Assembly: GCF_013359695.1 (NCBI RefSeq)
Contig: NZ_JABFMU010000002.1
Span: 62,001-126,000, forward strand
Reading direction: 5' to 3'
Source: Pseudomonas sp. C2B4
Lineage (GTDB): Bacteria; Pseudomonadota; Gammaproteobacteria; Pseudomonadales; Pseudomonadaceae
DNA: 64,000 nucleotides
In this document: piece by piece, positions 46,653 to 56,336 of the stretch
How the letters are laid out: every line of letters begins with the position of its first letter
Position numbering within the stretch: the stretch's first letter is position 1
Program-made: the position numbers and the translations under genes
The notes under the pieces: generated by a model
Told to the model about the DNA's origin: nothing
Databases searched by the model: none
Seen by the model: the letters and a program-made list of their open reading frames with translations, nothing else

Positions 46653-47822
46653 TCAGATCGGTGCATTCACCGCCGCTGCGCCGCGACGTTGCAGATAGAT
46701 GAAAAACAGCGCGGTCAGCACCGTCAGCCCGCTCACCAGCGCGCCCGTCCAAGGCAAGTCCGCCAGATCCGCACCGCTGGCCACCACCAGGCCGCCGATC
46801 CAGGCGCCGGCTGCGTTGCCGAGATTGAACGCACTCTGGTTCAGGGTCGATCCCAGGTTCGGCGCTTCGTGGGCCTGGTCGATGATCAGCAATTGCAGGA
46901 TCGGGCACAGCGCGAAAGCAAAAATCCCCCACAAGACCAAGGTAATCGCAGCCGGAATCACCGAGTGGCTGGTCTGGCTGAAGGCGGCCAGTACCAGCAC
47001 CACGGCTAACGCCATGCCGACCAGTGAAGGCAGCAAGTGGCTGTCCGCCAGTCGGCCGCCGAGCATGCTGCCCGCGGTCAAGCCCACGCCGAACAACAGC
47101 AGCATGATGGTCACGCCATGGGGGCTGACGCCGGTGATGTCCTGCAGGATCGGTGCGATGTAGGTGAACACGCTGAACAGGCTGGTCGAGGCGAGCACGC
47201 TCATGCCCAGCGCCAGCAGTACGTTGATCTTGCCCAGTACCTTGAATTCGCTGGCGAGGTTGGCCTTGTCCATCGCAATGTTTTTCGGCAGCCAGACCCA
47301 TTGGGCAATGGCGGCGATCACACCGATCACCGACACCGCCCAGAACGTCGAGCGCCAACCGGCGTATTGCCCAAGTGCCGTACCCAGCGGTACGCCCAGC
47401 ACGTTCGCCAGGGTCAGGCCGGTGAACATCATGGCGATTGCCTGGGCTCGTTTGTTGGGTGCCACCAACCCGGCGGCCACCACCGAGCCGATGCCGAAAA
47501 ATGCGCCGTGACACAGCGCAGTAATCACCCGGGCGGCCATCAGCGTGGCGTAGTTCGGTGCCAGGGCGCAGAGCATGTTGCCGAGGATGAACATCAGGGT
47601 CATGCCCAGCAGCGTGGCTTTGCGCGGCATGTTGGCGGTACCGACCGCCAGGATCGGCGCACCGAACACCACGCCCAAGGCGTAACCAGTGATCAGCAGG
47701 CCGGCATGGGGAATGCTGACCGCGAGGTCGCGGGCAACATCGGGCAGCAGGCCCATGATGACGAATTCAGTGGTGCCGATGCCGAACGCGGCAACAGCGA
47801 GGGCAAGCAAGGCGAGTGGCAT
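46653..47822 (-). CDS. MFS transporter (AraJ/YdhP-type)
   Basis: This 389-residue major-facilitator permease has 12 membrane spans. It starts MPLALLALAVAAFGIGTTEF at 47822, the typical start of the AraJ/YdhP/NepI branch, with VIMGLLPDVARDLAVSIPHA next. These proteins are proton-driven exporters of sugars, purines or drugs, and the substrate here is unknown. A longer frame to 47876 adds 18 polar residues and is not preferred. Confidence 0.9.
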   Translation of the reverse strand: MPLALLALAVAAFGIGTTEFVIMGLLPDVARDLAVSIPHAGLLITGYALGVVFGAPILAVGTANMPRKATLLGMTLMFILGNMLCALAPNYATLMAARVITALCHGAFFGIGSVVAAGLVAPNKRAQAIAMMFTGLTLANVLGVPLGTALGQYAGWRSTFWAVSVIGVIAAIAQWVWLPKNIAMDKANLASEFKVLGKINVLLALGMSVLASTSLFSVFTYIAPILQDITGVSPHGVTIMLLLFGVGLTAGSMLGGRLADSHLLPSLVGMALAVVLVLAAFSQTSHSVIPAAITLVLWGIFAFALCPILQLLIIDQAHEAPNLGSTLNQSAFNLGNAAGAWIGGLVVASGADLADLPWTGALVSGLTVLTALFFIYLQRRGAAAVNAPI

Positions 47823-48007
47823 GCGCAAGGTCTCTGTCGGTAGTCTTGACGCTGTGATCAGGCATACGCAGGCCAACGACCGTTCTCGACGAGAGCGGGC
47901 AGGGGCGGATTTTATTGGAATTAGTCTGTGCGCAACTGAGTGCGGCGTGGTCGCTTGCAGTATAAACAGCTGCTGACATATCGCGAATCAATTCTCTGTA
48001 CCCATCT

Positions 48008-48107
48008 TGTGGGGGCGAGCCTGCTCGCGATGGTCGTCAACGATGACGCTGGCTGTCTGGACAAACGCGTTGCCTTGAAGTCCATCGCGAGCAGGCTCGC
48101 TCCTACA
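48008..48107. repeat. REP pair (family A)
   Basis: TGTGGGGGCGAGCCTGCTCG and GCGAGCAGGCTCGCTCCTAC are about 50 bases apart, just upstream of the DMT permease. The inner flanks read GATGG and CCATC. Confidence 0.83.
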
Positions 48108-48141
48108 AGGGGTGTTGTGGGGACTGCAAAAGGAGTGTGCC

Positions 48142-48975
48142 GTGCTTGCGACGGCTTTGGTGTTAGTGGCGGCGCTGTTGCACGCGGCGTGGAATACCCT
48201 GATCAAATTCAGCGCCGAACGGTTGCTGGTAGTGGCGTGCATGGATAGCGTGGCGATGTTGTTTGTCGTCGTGATGCTTCCGTTCGTGGAGCTTCCCCCT
48301 GTTGAAATCTGGCCCTGGATTCTGGCCTCGGCGACGTTCGAATTGCTTTATCGCTATCTGCTCATTCAGGCCTATCGGGTCGGCGACCTCGGGCTGGTCT
48401 ATCCGCTGATGCGCGGGTTGTCGCCGCTGGTGGTGCTGGCGCTGACATTGATTTTCGCCGGGGAGGCGCTGACTCATCAGCAGATCTTCGGGATTCTGCT
48501 GATTCCGCTCGGCATGCTGTGCCTGCTCTGGCAGGGCGGGGGCGGTGCGCGCCTTCCCTGGTCGATGTTGCCGGTGGTGGCGCTGATCGGCCTGTGCATC
48601 GGTTGTTACACCTACATCGACGGCCAGGCACTGCGGCGCTGGTCGCATCCGCTGGACTATCTGGTCTGGGTAACGTTACTCAGCGCCTGGCCGTTCCCGT
48701 TGCTGGCCTGGGTGCGCAAGCGGCCGGCGTTCAGGCTGTTCTGGCGGGAGCAGTGGCGATTGGGGCTGGCGGTCGGGTTCTGCGTGTTGTTCAGCTACGC
48801 TCTGGTGCTGTGGGCCATGCAGCTGGGCTCGATTGCCGAAGCGGCGGCCTTGCGCGAGATCAGCGTGATTCTGGTGGTGCTGTTCGGCATGCGCTACCTG
48901 AAGGAGCCTTTCGGCAGGCCACGGCTCTTGGCCTGTAGCTTGGTGCTGATTGGCATGCTGGTGATGAAATTCTGA
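48142..48975 (+). CDS. EamA-type (DMT superfamily) permease
   Basis: This 277-residue membrane protein has about ten spans in two EamA repeats. The start is GTG at 48142 (reading MLATALVLVAALLHAAWNTL) with AAAGGAG seven bases upstream. The first repeat ends with GLSPLVVLALTLIFAGE and the second with REISVILVVLFGMRYLKEPF. It is probably an exporter of metabolites or amino acids. It lies 31 bases before the MAPEG gene, likely in one transcript. Confidence 0.88.
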   Translation: MLATALVLVAALLHAAWNTLIKFSAERLLVVACMDSVAMLFVVVMLPFVELPPVEIWPWILASATFELLYRYLLIQAYRVGDLGLVYPLMRGLSPLVVLALTLIFAGEALTHQQIFGILLIPLGMLCLLWQGGGGARLPWSMLPVVALIGLCIGCYTYIDGQALRRWSHPLDYLVWVTLLSAWPFPLLAWVRKRPAFRLFWREQWRLGLAVGFCVLFSYALVLWAMQLGSIAEAAALREISVILVVLFGMRYLKEPFGRPRLLACSLVLIGMLVMKF

Positions 48976-49006
48976 CTGCTCTGTAACGTGAAAAAGGGAC
49001 TGCTTT

Positions 49007-49390
49007 ATGACGGTTGCTCTGTGGTGCATTTTGATTGCGATTTTCCTGCCGTATGTGTGTGTCGGCGTGGCCAAGATCAGTGGCGGGTTCCGGTTGAAAG
49101 ACAACCATGACCCCCGGGATTTTCTCGATTCGCTGGACGGACTGGGCAGGCGCGCAAATGCGGCGCAATTGAACAGCTTTGAAGTGACCCCGGCGTTCGC
49201 CGCGGCGGTGATCGTGGCTCACCTGGTCGGCAATGCCGAACTGGTGACCCTCAATGTGTTGTCGGTGTTGTTCATTACCAGTCGGCTGCTGTACATCATT
49301 TTCTATCTGGCGGACTGGGCGACGTTGCGGTCGCTGGCGTGGTTTGTGGGGATGGGGTTGATTGTGGCGTTTTTTGTGGTGTCAGCCTGA
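49007..49390 (+). CDS. MAPEG-family membrane protein
   Basis: This 127-residue protein has four membrane spans and belongs to the membrane-associated eicosanoid/glutathione metabolism family. RRANAAQLNSFEVTPAFAAA is the family signature. Bacterial members often have glutathione transferase or peroxidase activity, or none known. GshB is encoded elsewhere in the window, but no functional link is implied. Confidence 0.88.
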   Translation: MTVALWCILIAIFLPYVCVGVAKISGGFRLKDNHDPRDFLDSLDGLGRRANAAQLNSFEVTPAFAAAVIVAHLVGNAELVTLNVLSVLFITSRLLYIIFYLADWATLRSLAWFVGMGLIVAFFVVSA

Positions 49391-49412
49391 ATCTTCATTG
49401 CCGATGAGGGCC

Positions 49413-49506
49413 CCTTCGCGAGCAAGCTCACTCCCACAGTTGGATTTCTTCATGCACAGAATTTGTGTTCACTGAAGATCCCTGTGGGAGCGAGCCTGCT
49501 CGCGAA
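49413..49506. repeat. REP pair (family A)
   Basis: CCTTCGCGAGCAAGCTCACT and the inverted TGTGGGAGCGAGCCTGCTCG are about 48 bases apart, between convergent genes. The left arm has diverged at two positions. Confidence 0.8.
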
Positions 49507-49531
49507 AGCTAACTAACGGCCAACATTTGAC

Positions 49532-50716
49532 TCAGGGCTTGGTCTTCTCTGCATCCGCCACCTGAGGCACTTGCGGCAATGCCGCGCCTTTGGGCCAGAG
49601 CATCCAGATCTGCCCCTGCTGCTTCATGTCCCCGGCCAGTTGCCCGGCCGCGTCGCCGGTGCCCCAGAACAGATCCGCGCGAACCTCGCCAGCAATGGCG
49701 CCGCCGGTGTCCTGCGCAGCCACCGGTCTAACCAGTGCTGTGCCATCCGGTTTGGTGGTGGATAACCACAGCAGACTGCCCAATGGAATGACCTTGCGAT
49801 CCACCGCCGCACTGTAACCGGCCGTCAGTGGTACGTTCAATGATCCGCGTGGCCCTTCGTTGCTGTCGGGGTTGCGGGTAAAAAACACGTAGCTCGGATT
49901 GCTGCCAAGCAGTTCCGGAATACGTGACGGATTGGCCTTGGCCCAGGCTGCGATCGTGCCCATGGTCACGTCTTCTTTCTTCAGCTCGCCTTGTTCCACC
50001 AGCCAGCGTCCGATCGGTCGATACGGGTGGCCGTTCTGGTCGGCATAAGCGATACGCAACTGGCGTCCACTGTCGAGCTGGATGCGACCCGAGCCCTGGA
50101 TTTGCAGGAACTGCAGGTTCATCGGGTCGGTCAACCAGGCCACCACTGGCGCCTTGACCCCTTTGGTTTCAATCGTTGCCGCATCGTCGTAAGGCTTGAG
50201 TACTCGACCTTCAAGTCGGCCGCGCAGGCGTTTGCCCTTGAGTTCCGGGTAGATGCTGTCCAGGGCAACGATGATCATGTCTTCGGGCACGCCGTACACC
50301 GGGATGTTGGCAGTGGCGGTCTGGGTCAGGCTGCCCGGATAGACCGGCTCGTAGTAGCCGGTGATCAGGCCGTTGGGGTTGTCGTTGGCGGCGCGCAAAC
50401 CATAGACATCAAGGTTCTGTTTGAGAAAGCCACGAATCTCGCTGGCGGATTGCGGCACGTTGGCGGCTGCCGCGCAGGTGCCGCCCCAGACCGGGTCGGC
50501 CTTGAGCCGCGTGCACGCGCTGCGCCATGAACCGAAACCGGCGACGAGGTCGTTGTCGGACACCGTCGGCAGTGCTTCCCATGTGGCGCTTGAGTACGTC
50601 GCCAGGGCATGGGTTTTCGGTTGTTTGTTGTCGCCACCGGTGCAGCCTGCGAGCAGGGCCACCATTGGCAGGGTCCAGGCCAGGCTGCGACGCCATGCCT
50701 TGATACGGCTGTTCAT
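49532..50716 (-). CDS. mltA: Membrane-bound lytic murein transglycosylase A
   Basis: MltA is an outer-membrane lipoprotein that cleaves the glycan strand of peptidoglycan with formation of 1,6-anhydromuramic acid. The protein has 394 residues. The start at 50716 (MNSRIKAWRRSLAWTLPMVA) gives a lipobox LLAGC; AAGGAA lies upstream. The C-terminal 3D domain shows AAQDTGGAIAGEVRADLFWG, with the catalytic Asp in the DTGGAI region. LITGYYEPVYPG marks the MltA fold. Confidence 0.95.
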   Translation of the reverse strand: MNSRIKAWRRSLAWTLPMVALLAGCTGGDNKQPKTHALATYSSATWEALPTVSDNDLVAGFGSWRSACTRLKADPVWGGTCAAAANVPQSASEIRGFLKQNLDVYGLRAANDNPNGLITGYYEPVYPGSLTQTATANIPVYGVPEDMIIVALDSIYPELKGKRLRGRLEGRVLKPYDDAATIETKGVKAPVVAWLTDPMNLQFLQIQGSGRIQLDSGRQLRIAYADQNGHPYRPIGRWLVEQGELKKEDVTMGTIAAWAKANPSRIPELLGSNPSYVFFTRNPDSNEGPRGSLNVPLTAGYSAAVDRKVIPLGSLLWLSTTKPDGTALVRPVAAQDTGGAIAGEVRADLFWGTGDAAGQLAGDMKQQGQIWMLWPKGAALPQVPQVADAEKTKP

Positions 50717-50844
50717 GGAGTGATTCCTTTGCCGGTTGCCTGAGTGCTCCATGCCCTCAGACAACCCTTATTGATAATAGGGCTATTGGTGTTTGCCGAT
50801 GAGGCGAGGATACTGGCCGCCGTTTCCCGTGACCTGAAGCCACC

Positions 50845-51294
50845 ATGACTCTTAAAAGACTTACTGTTGTATTGCTGGCCTGTCTGACGTTGTCCGCGTG
50901 CGGCGGTGTCGACCCCAACTCGCCGCTTGGTCAGCGCAAGGCTATTTTCAAGCAAATGCTCAAGACCGGCGAAGACCTGGGTGGCATGCTGCGTGGCCGT
51001 ATTCCGTTCGATGGCCCGAAATTCGCCGACGGTGCGGTGAAGCTCGACACGTTGTCTCGTGAGCCGTGGAAGCACTTCCCGCAGGTGCGTGAAGAAGACC
51101 ACACCAGTGCCAGGAGCGAAGTCTGGCAAAAACAGGAACGCTTTCAGGAGATGGCTCGCACCCTTGAAACCGCAACCGGTGAATTGGTGACCGCCAGCCA
51201 GGTTCAACCCTACAAGGCCAGCAACCTGGGGCCGGCGGTGCAGAAGGTCGAAGACGCCTGTAGTGCGTGTCATAAAGAGTTTCGGGATCATTGA
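50845..51294 (+). CDS. Cytochrome c'-type lipoprotein
   Basis: This 149-residue protein has a lipobox LSAC (Cys19), so it is lipid-anchored in the periplasmic space. A single haem-attachment motif CSACH sits near the C terminus (139-143), the arrangement of cytochrome c' four-helix bundles. The sixth ligand position is normally open in this family, allowing binding of NO or CO. The function here is unknown. It is divergent from mltA. Confidence 0.88.
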   Translation: MTLKRLTVVLLACLTLSACGGVDPNSPLGQRKAIFKQMLKTGEDLGGMLRGRIPFDGPKFADGAVKLDTLSREPWKHFPQVREEDHTSARSEVWQKQERFQEMARTLETATGELVTASQVQPYKASNLGPAVQKVEDACSACHKEFRDH

Positions 51295-51316
51295 TAGGCA
51301 GCGCCGGGTCTGACGC

Positions 51317-51381
51317 CTTCGCGAGCAGGCTCGCTCCCACAATTGATCGCATTCCCCTGTGGGAGCGAGCCTGCTCGCGAA
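51317..51381. repeat. REP pair (family A)
   Basis: CCTTCGCGAGCAGGCTCGCT and its inverse are about 18 bases apart, between convergent genes. Confidence 0.85.
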
Positions 51382-51424
51382 GACTGATCTGGCAACACCA
51401 AAGATCCTGGTTTATTGCCTGTTG

Positions 51425-51820
51425 TTATTTGTCCAGCTCGTCCACTGCTTCCTGCAATTCCTTGCGGGACTCGGCGAGTTTGTCCTTGCGCTTGTTGATC
51501 TTCTCCGGATCGCCTTTTTTCATGGCTTTGTCGAGATCGGCCTGGCGCCTGCTGACTTCGTGCTTGGCGTCGAGCACCTTGTTTTCCCGCTCTTTCTTCA
51601 GCGAGGCTTCAGTGCAGTTGGCGCTGATTTCGCTCAGGGCTTTTTCCAGGCCTGCCTGTTGCTCGGCATTGCCATGGGATTTGGCCAGTTCGATCTGGTT
51701 GATGATGCCTTGTTTCTTGGCAGCGCAGCCGGTCAGCCCCGGTGCTTCTTCGGCGGCCATCAACGGGGCGGCCATCACACTGCAAAGGGTCAACAGGGCG
51801 AGCGGTGAAAGAAATTTCAT
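51425..51820 (-). CDS. DUF1090 periplasmic protein (YqjC-like)
   Basis: This 131-residue protein has a signal peptide (MKFLSPLALLTLCSVMAAPL, cleavage after LMA). The rest is highly helical and charged, with LTGCAAKKQGIINQIELAKS and a Lys/Glu/Asp-rich coiled-coil with a KRKDKLAESRKELQEAVDEL end. Two cysteines (in TGCAA and ANCTE) are conserved in DUF1090 and could pair. No function is known. It lies 100 bases before ligB. Confidence 0.87.
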   Translation of the reverse strand: MKFLSPLALLTLCSVMAAPLMAAEEAPGLTGCAAKKQGIINQIELAKSHGNAEQQAGLEKALSEISANCTEASLKKERENKVLDAKHEVSRRQADLDKAMKKGDPEKINKRKDKLAESRKELQEAVDELDK

Positions 51821-51919
51821 AAAAACTCCATGTCAAAAGGCAATCGGATCGATGCGGCGATGGCTTGTTGGAGCCCATCGGAACTACAGGGTTCCCGGGC
51901 AGAAAAGCATTGCTGGTCG

Positions 51920-53614
<1,695 letters not shown>

Positions 53615-53700
53615 TCATGGGGATGAATCAAGGCTAGGTCAGTTTTTCAGGCGTAACGGGAGGGTGTTTTGCTGAATGTTTTTGCTGGCTGGGCCGGCCT

Positions 53701-53778
53701 CTTCGCGAGCAGGCTCGCTCCCACAGTAGATCTTCTGAACACCGCAGATCACTTGTGGGAGCGAGCTTGCTCGCGAAG
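53701..53778. repeat. REP pair (family A)
   Basis: CTTCGCGAGCAGGCTCGCTC and TGTGGGAGCGAGCTTGCTCG are about 30 bases apart, between ligB and the metK terminator. Confidence 0.83.
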
Positions 53779-53807
53779 GGGGCGACGTGGTCTTGGCGCA
53801 GGCAATA

Positions 53808-53841
53808 AAAAGCCCCGCACGGCAAACCGTGCGGGGCTTTT
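53808..53841 (-). terminator. Rho-independent terminator after metK
   Basis: A perfect 15-bp stem (AAAAGCCCCGCACGG with its complement) has a four-base CAAA loop, 18 bases beyond the metK stop. Confidence 0.92.
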
Positions 53842-53859
53842 GGTACAGCCGGGAAAGGC

Positions 53860-55050
53860 TTACAGGCCGGCAGCGGAACGCAGGGCGTCGGCGCGGTCGG
53901 TTTTTTCCCAGGTGAACGTGGTGAAGGTGTCGTCACCGACAGTTTTGGTGCCCGGGATGCGACCGAAGTGGCCGTATGCCGCGGTTTCCTGATACATCGG
54001 GTGCAGCAGGTCGAGCATCTTGGTGATTGCGTATGGACGCAGGTCGAACACTTCGCGGACCAGTTTGATGATCTTGTCATCGCTGATCTTGCCGGTGCCG
54101 AAGGTGTTCAGCGAGATCGAAGTCGGTTGAGCGACACCGATGGCGTAGGACACCTGGATCTCGCAACGCTCGGCCAGGCCGGCGGCGACGATGTTCTTGG
54201 CCACGTAACGACCGGCGTAAGCAGCCGAACGGTCAACCTTCGATGGATCCTTGCCGGAGAAAGCGCCACCGCCGTGACGGGCCATGCCGCCGTAGCTGTC
54301 GACGATGATCTTGCGACCGGTCAGGCCGCAGTCACCCACCGGGCCACCGATGATGAACTGGCCAGTCGGGTTGATGTGGAACTGGGTGTCCTTGGACAGC
54401 AATTCGGCAGGCAGCACGTGCTTGACGATCAGCTCCATCACGCCTTCGCGCAGGTCGGTGTACGACACTTCCGGGTTGTGCTGGGTCGACAGGACCACCG
54501 CATCGATACCGACAACTTTGCCGTTTTCGTAACGGCAGGTGACTTGCGACTTGGCATCCGGACGCAGCCAAGGCAGCAGGCCGGATTTACGGGCTTCGGC
54601 TTGCCTTTGCACAAGCTGGTGCGAGAACGTGATCGGTGCAGGCATCAGCACGTCGGTTTCGTTGCTGGCGTAGCCGAACATCAGGCCTTGGTCGCCGGCA
54701 CCCTGATCTTCAGGCTTGGCACGGTCGACACCCTGGTTGATGTCAGGGGACTGCTTGCCGATGATGTTCATCACGCCGCAGGTCGCGCCGTCGAAACCGA
54801 CGTTGGAGCTGGTGTAGCCGATGTCGGTGATCACGTCACGTACGATCTGCTCCAGGTCAACCCAGGCCGAAGTGGTGACTTCGCCGGCGATGATTGCCAC
54901 GCCCGTTTTCACCAGAGTCTCGCACGCCACACGGGCGAACTTGTCTTCAGCAATGATGGCGTCCAGCACCGCATCAGAAATCTGGTCGGCGATTTTGTCC
55001 GGATGCCCTTCAGACACGGACTCGGAGGTGAAAAGGGAGTATTCGCTCAT
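53860..55050 (-). CDS. metK: S-adenosylmethionine synthetase MetK
   Basis: MetK makes SAM from methionine and ATP in the cytoplasm (396 residues, family length). Signatures are [20 protein letters not shown] at the N terminus, the hexapeptide-type [19 protein letters not shown] and the C-terminal [20 protein letters not shown]. It lies 18 bases downstream of an ArsR-methyltransferase fusion gene on the same strand, so the pair is probably one transcript controlled by that regulator. Confidence 0.97.
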   Translation of the reverse strand: MSEYSLFTSESVSEGHPDKIADQISDAVLDAIIAEDKFARVACETLVKTGVAIIAGEVTTSAWVDLEQIVRDVITDIGYTSSNVGFDGATCGVMNIIGKQSPDINQGVDRAKPEDQGAGDQGLMFGYASNETDVLMPAPITFSHQLVQRQAEARKSGLLPWLRPDAKSQVTCRYENGKVVGIDAVVLSTQHNPEVSYTDLREGVMELIVKHVLPAELLSKDTQFHINPTGQFIIGGPVGDCGLTGRKIIVDSYGGMARHGGGAFSGKDPSKVDRSAAYAGRYVAKNIVAAGLAERCEIQVSYAIGVAQPTSISLNTFGTGKISDDKIIKLVREVFDLRPYAITKMLDLLHPMYQETAAYGHFGRIPGTKTVGDDTFTTFTWEKTDRADALRSAAGL

Positions 55051-55068
55051 CTCGATGTTTTCCTGAAA

Positions 55069-56064
55069 TTACCGATGGTGAGTGTCGCCAGCCGGCCGCT
55101 GAAAATGGCGGACCTGGATCTGGAAACCATTACGTAAGCCTACATAGAGGCTTTCCCCGGGAACGAGTCCCGCAGCGGTGGCCCAACGGGCCAGATCGTC
55201 CTGTTCAAACCCCAACCAGAGATCACCGCAGGCCTCCTTGGCCCAACTCTGGTTGTGGCTACATAACTCTGTCACCAACAGGCTACCGCCTGGTTGCAGC
55301 AAATGGGCCATGTGTTTGAGCGCATCGGCCGGCGCAGCAAAATGATGCAGCACCATGTTCAATACAACGCAATCGGCCTTGAGGCTCACGCCGTTCAAGG
55401 CATCGGCCAGTTGCAGGCTGACGTTGGTCAGCATCTGCCGTTCGCACACCTGGCGCGCCAGTTCGAGCATCGCCTGGCTGTTGTCCAGCGCCGTGACCTG
55501 GCTGAAGCGGCGCGCCAGTTCCGGTAGAAAAGCACCGTCCCCGGGGCCGACCTCGATGGCCGTGGCGCCTTCGCTGAAACTCAGCTTGTCGAGTAGTGCC
55601 ACCACGCTATCGCGGTATTGCGACAAGCCGGCGATCAAGTCTTGCTGGGCGCGAAACTTCTCCGCGACCCGTGAAAAAAAATCCTGACTGGCCGCCGCCC
55701 TTTGCCCGTGGACCTGGGTGATGCGTAACTGCACATCGGCAGGCAAAGTCAGGTCATCCACTTCTTCGAGCAAGGCAGCATGCAGCTTGCCACCCAGCAA
55801 ATCGGTGTGGGGCAGGGCGCGACGGTAGAAGATCGCGTTGCCTTCACGGCGAGTGGCAACCAGGTCGGCCTGGGCCAATACCTTGAGGTGATGACTCATC
55901 CCCGACTGGCCGATCCCGAAGATCTGCGCCAATTCAAGTACGCCAAACGAATCGTTGGCCAGTGCGCGCAAAACATTCAACCGCAAAGGATCGCCAGCGG
56001 CCTTGCACAAGGCCGCCAGCTCATCGCAATCGTCATGGCGAATTGAAGGCACGCGTAAATTCAT
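55069..56064 (-). CDS. ArsR-type HTH / methyltransferase fusion regulator (SahR-like)
   Basis: This 331-residue protein has an N-terminal ArsR winged helix (about 10-85, GIGQSGMSHHLKVLAQADL) joined to a class I methyltransferase fold (SAM motif AIEVGPGDGAF, 169-179; later ADCVVLNMVLHHFAAP). The ArsR metal box ELCVCDL is absent, so the effector is not a metal. I recall this architecture as SahR, a regulator of methionine-cycle genes that senses S-adenosylhomocysteine. Its place directly before metK supports that. A 30-bp palindrome lies 38 bases upstream of its start, and a poor Shine-Dalgarno makes a very short or leaderless transcript possible. Confidence 0.85.
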   Translation of the reverse strand: MNLRVPSIRHDDCDELAALCKAAGDPLRLNVLRALANDSFGVLELAQIFGIGQSGMSHHLKVLAQADLVATRREGNAIFYRRALPHTDLLGGKLHAALLEEVDDLTLPADVQLRITQVHGQRAAASQDFFSRVAEKFRAQQDLIAGLSQYRDSVVALLDKLSFSEGATAIEVGPGDGAFLPELARRFSQVTALDNSQAMLELARQVCERQMLTNVSLQLADALNGVSLKADCVVLNMVLHHFAAPADALKHMAHLLQPGGSLLVTELCSHNQSWAKEACGDLWLGFEQDDLARWATAAGLVPGESLYVGLRNGFQIQVRHFQRPAGDTHHR

Positions 56065-56073
56065 AAGGCCGGC

Positions 56074-56102
56074 AGTCTAGTCACGCGCCCGAAGCATCGC
56101 AA
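56074..56102 (-). promoter_or_regulatory. Tentative promoter of the SahR-like gene
   Basis: TTGCGA (56102-56097), a 17-base spacer and TAGACT (56079-56074) read on the minus strand. It directly adjoins the palindrome, so a protein bound there would sit at the -35 region. The expected start of transcription is only a few bases before the ATG. Confidence 0.35.
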
Positions 56103-56132
56103 GAGCAATATCAAAAAGTTTTGATATTGCTC
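56103..56132. promoter_or_regulatory. Perfect 30-bp palindrome, probable SahR-type operator
   Basis: GAGCAATATCAAAA, a two-base centre AG, and TTTTGATATTGCTC form 14-bp perfect arms. It lies in the gap between the divergent metK-operon regulator and tkt, with an ATATCAA/TTGATAT core. ArsR dimers bind such symmetric sites. Confidence 0.85.
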
Positions 56133-56222
56133 GATAGATGGCACTTCTTAACGTTAGCTTCAGTCAACAAACGGATGGCGGAAAGGTTTCACCAGCCGAA
56201 ACCGTCGTTATCCATTGGAAAA

Positions 56223-56260
56223 ACGCCTCCAGATGACTATCTGTCATTGCCCCGAGGCGT
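56223..56260 (+). promoter_or_regulatory. Two-tier hairpin in the tkt leader
   Basis: An outer stem ACGCCTC/GAGGCGT (56223-56229 with 56254-56260) encloses an inner stem ATGAC/GTCAT (56233-56237 with 56243-56247). It is followed by GGGTGAGGGAAAATGCTCGC and a T6 run at 56284-56289, a terminator-like end about 50 bases before tkt. It matches no riboswitch class I can name. Confidence 0.45.
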
Positions 56261-56336
56261 CCGGGTGAGGGAAAATGCTCGCCTTTTTTCCGTTTCGTTT
56301 ATTCACTCTCGTTTCAGAATTCCCAGGAGATCAGCG

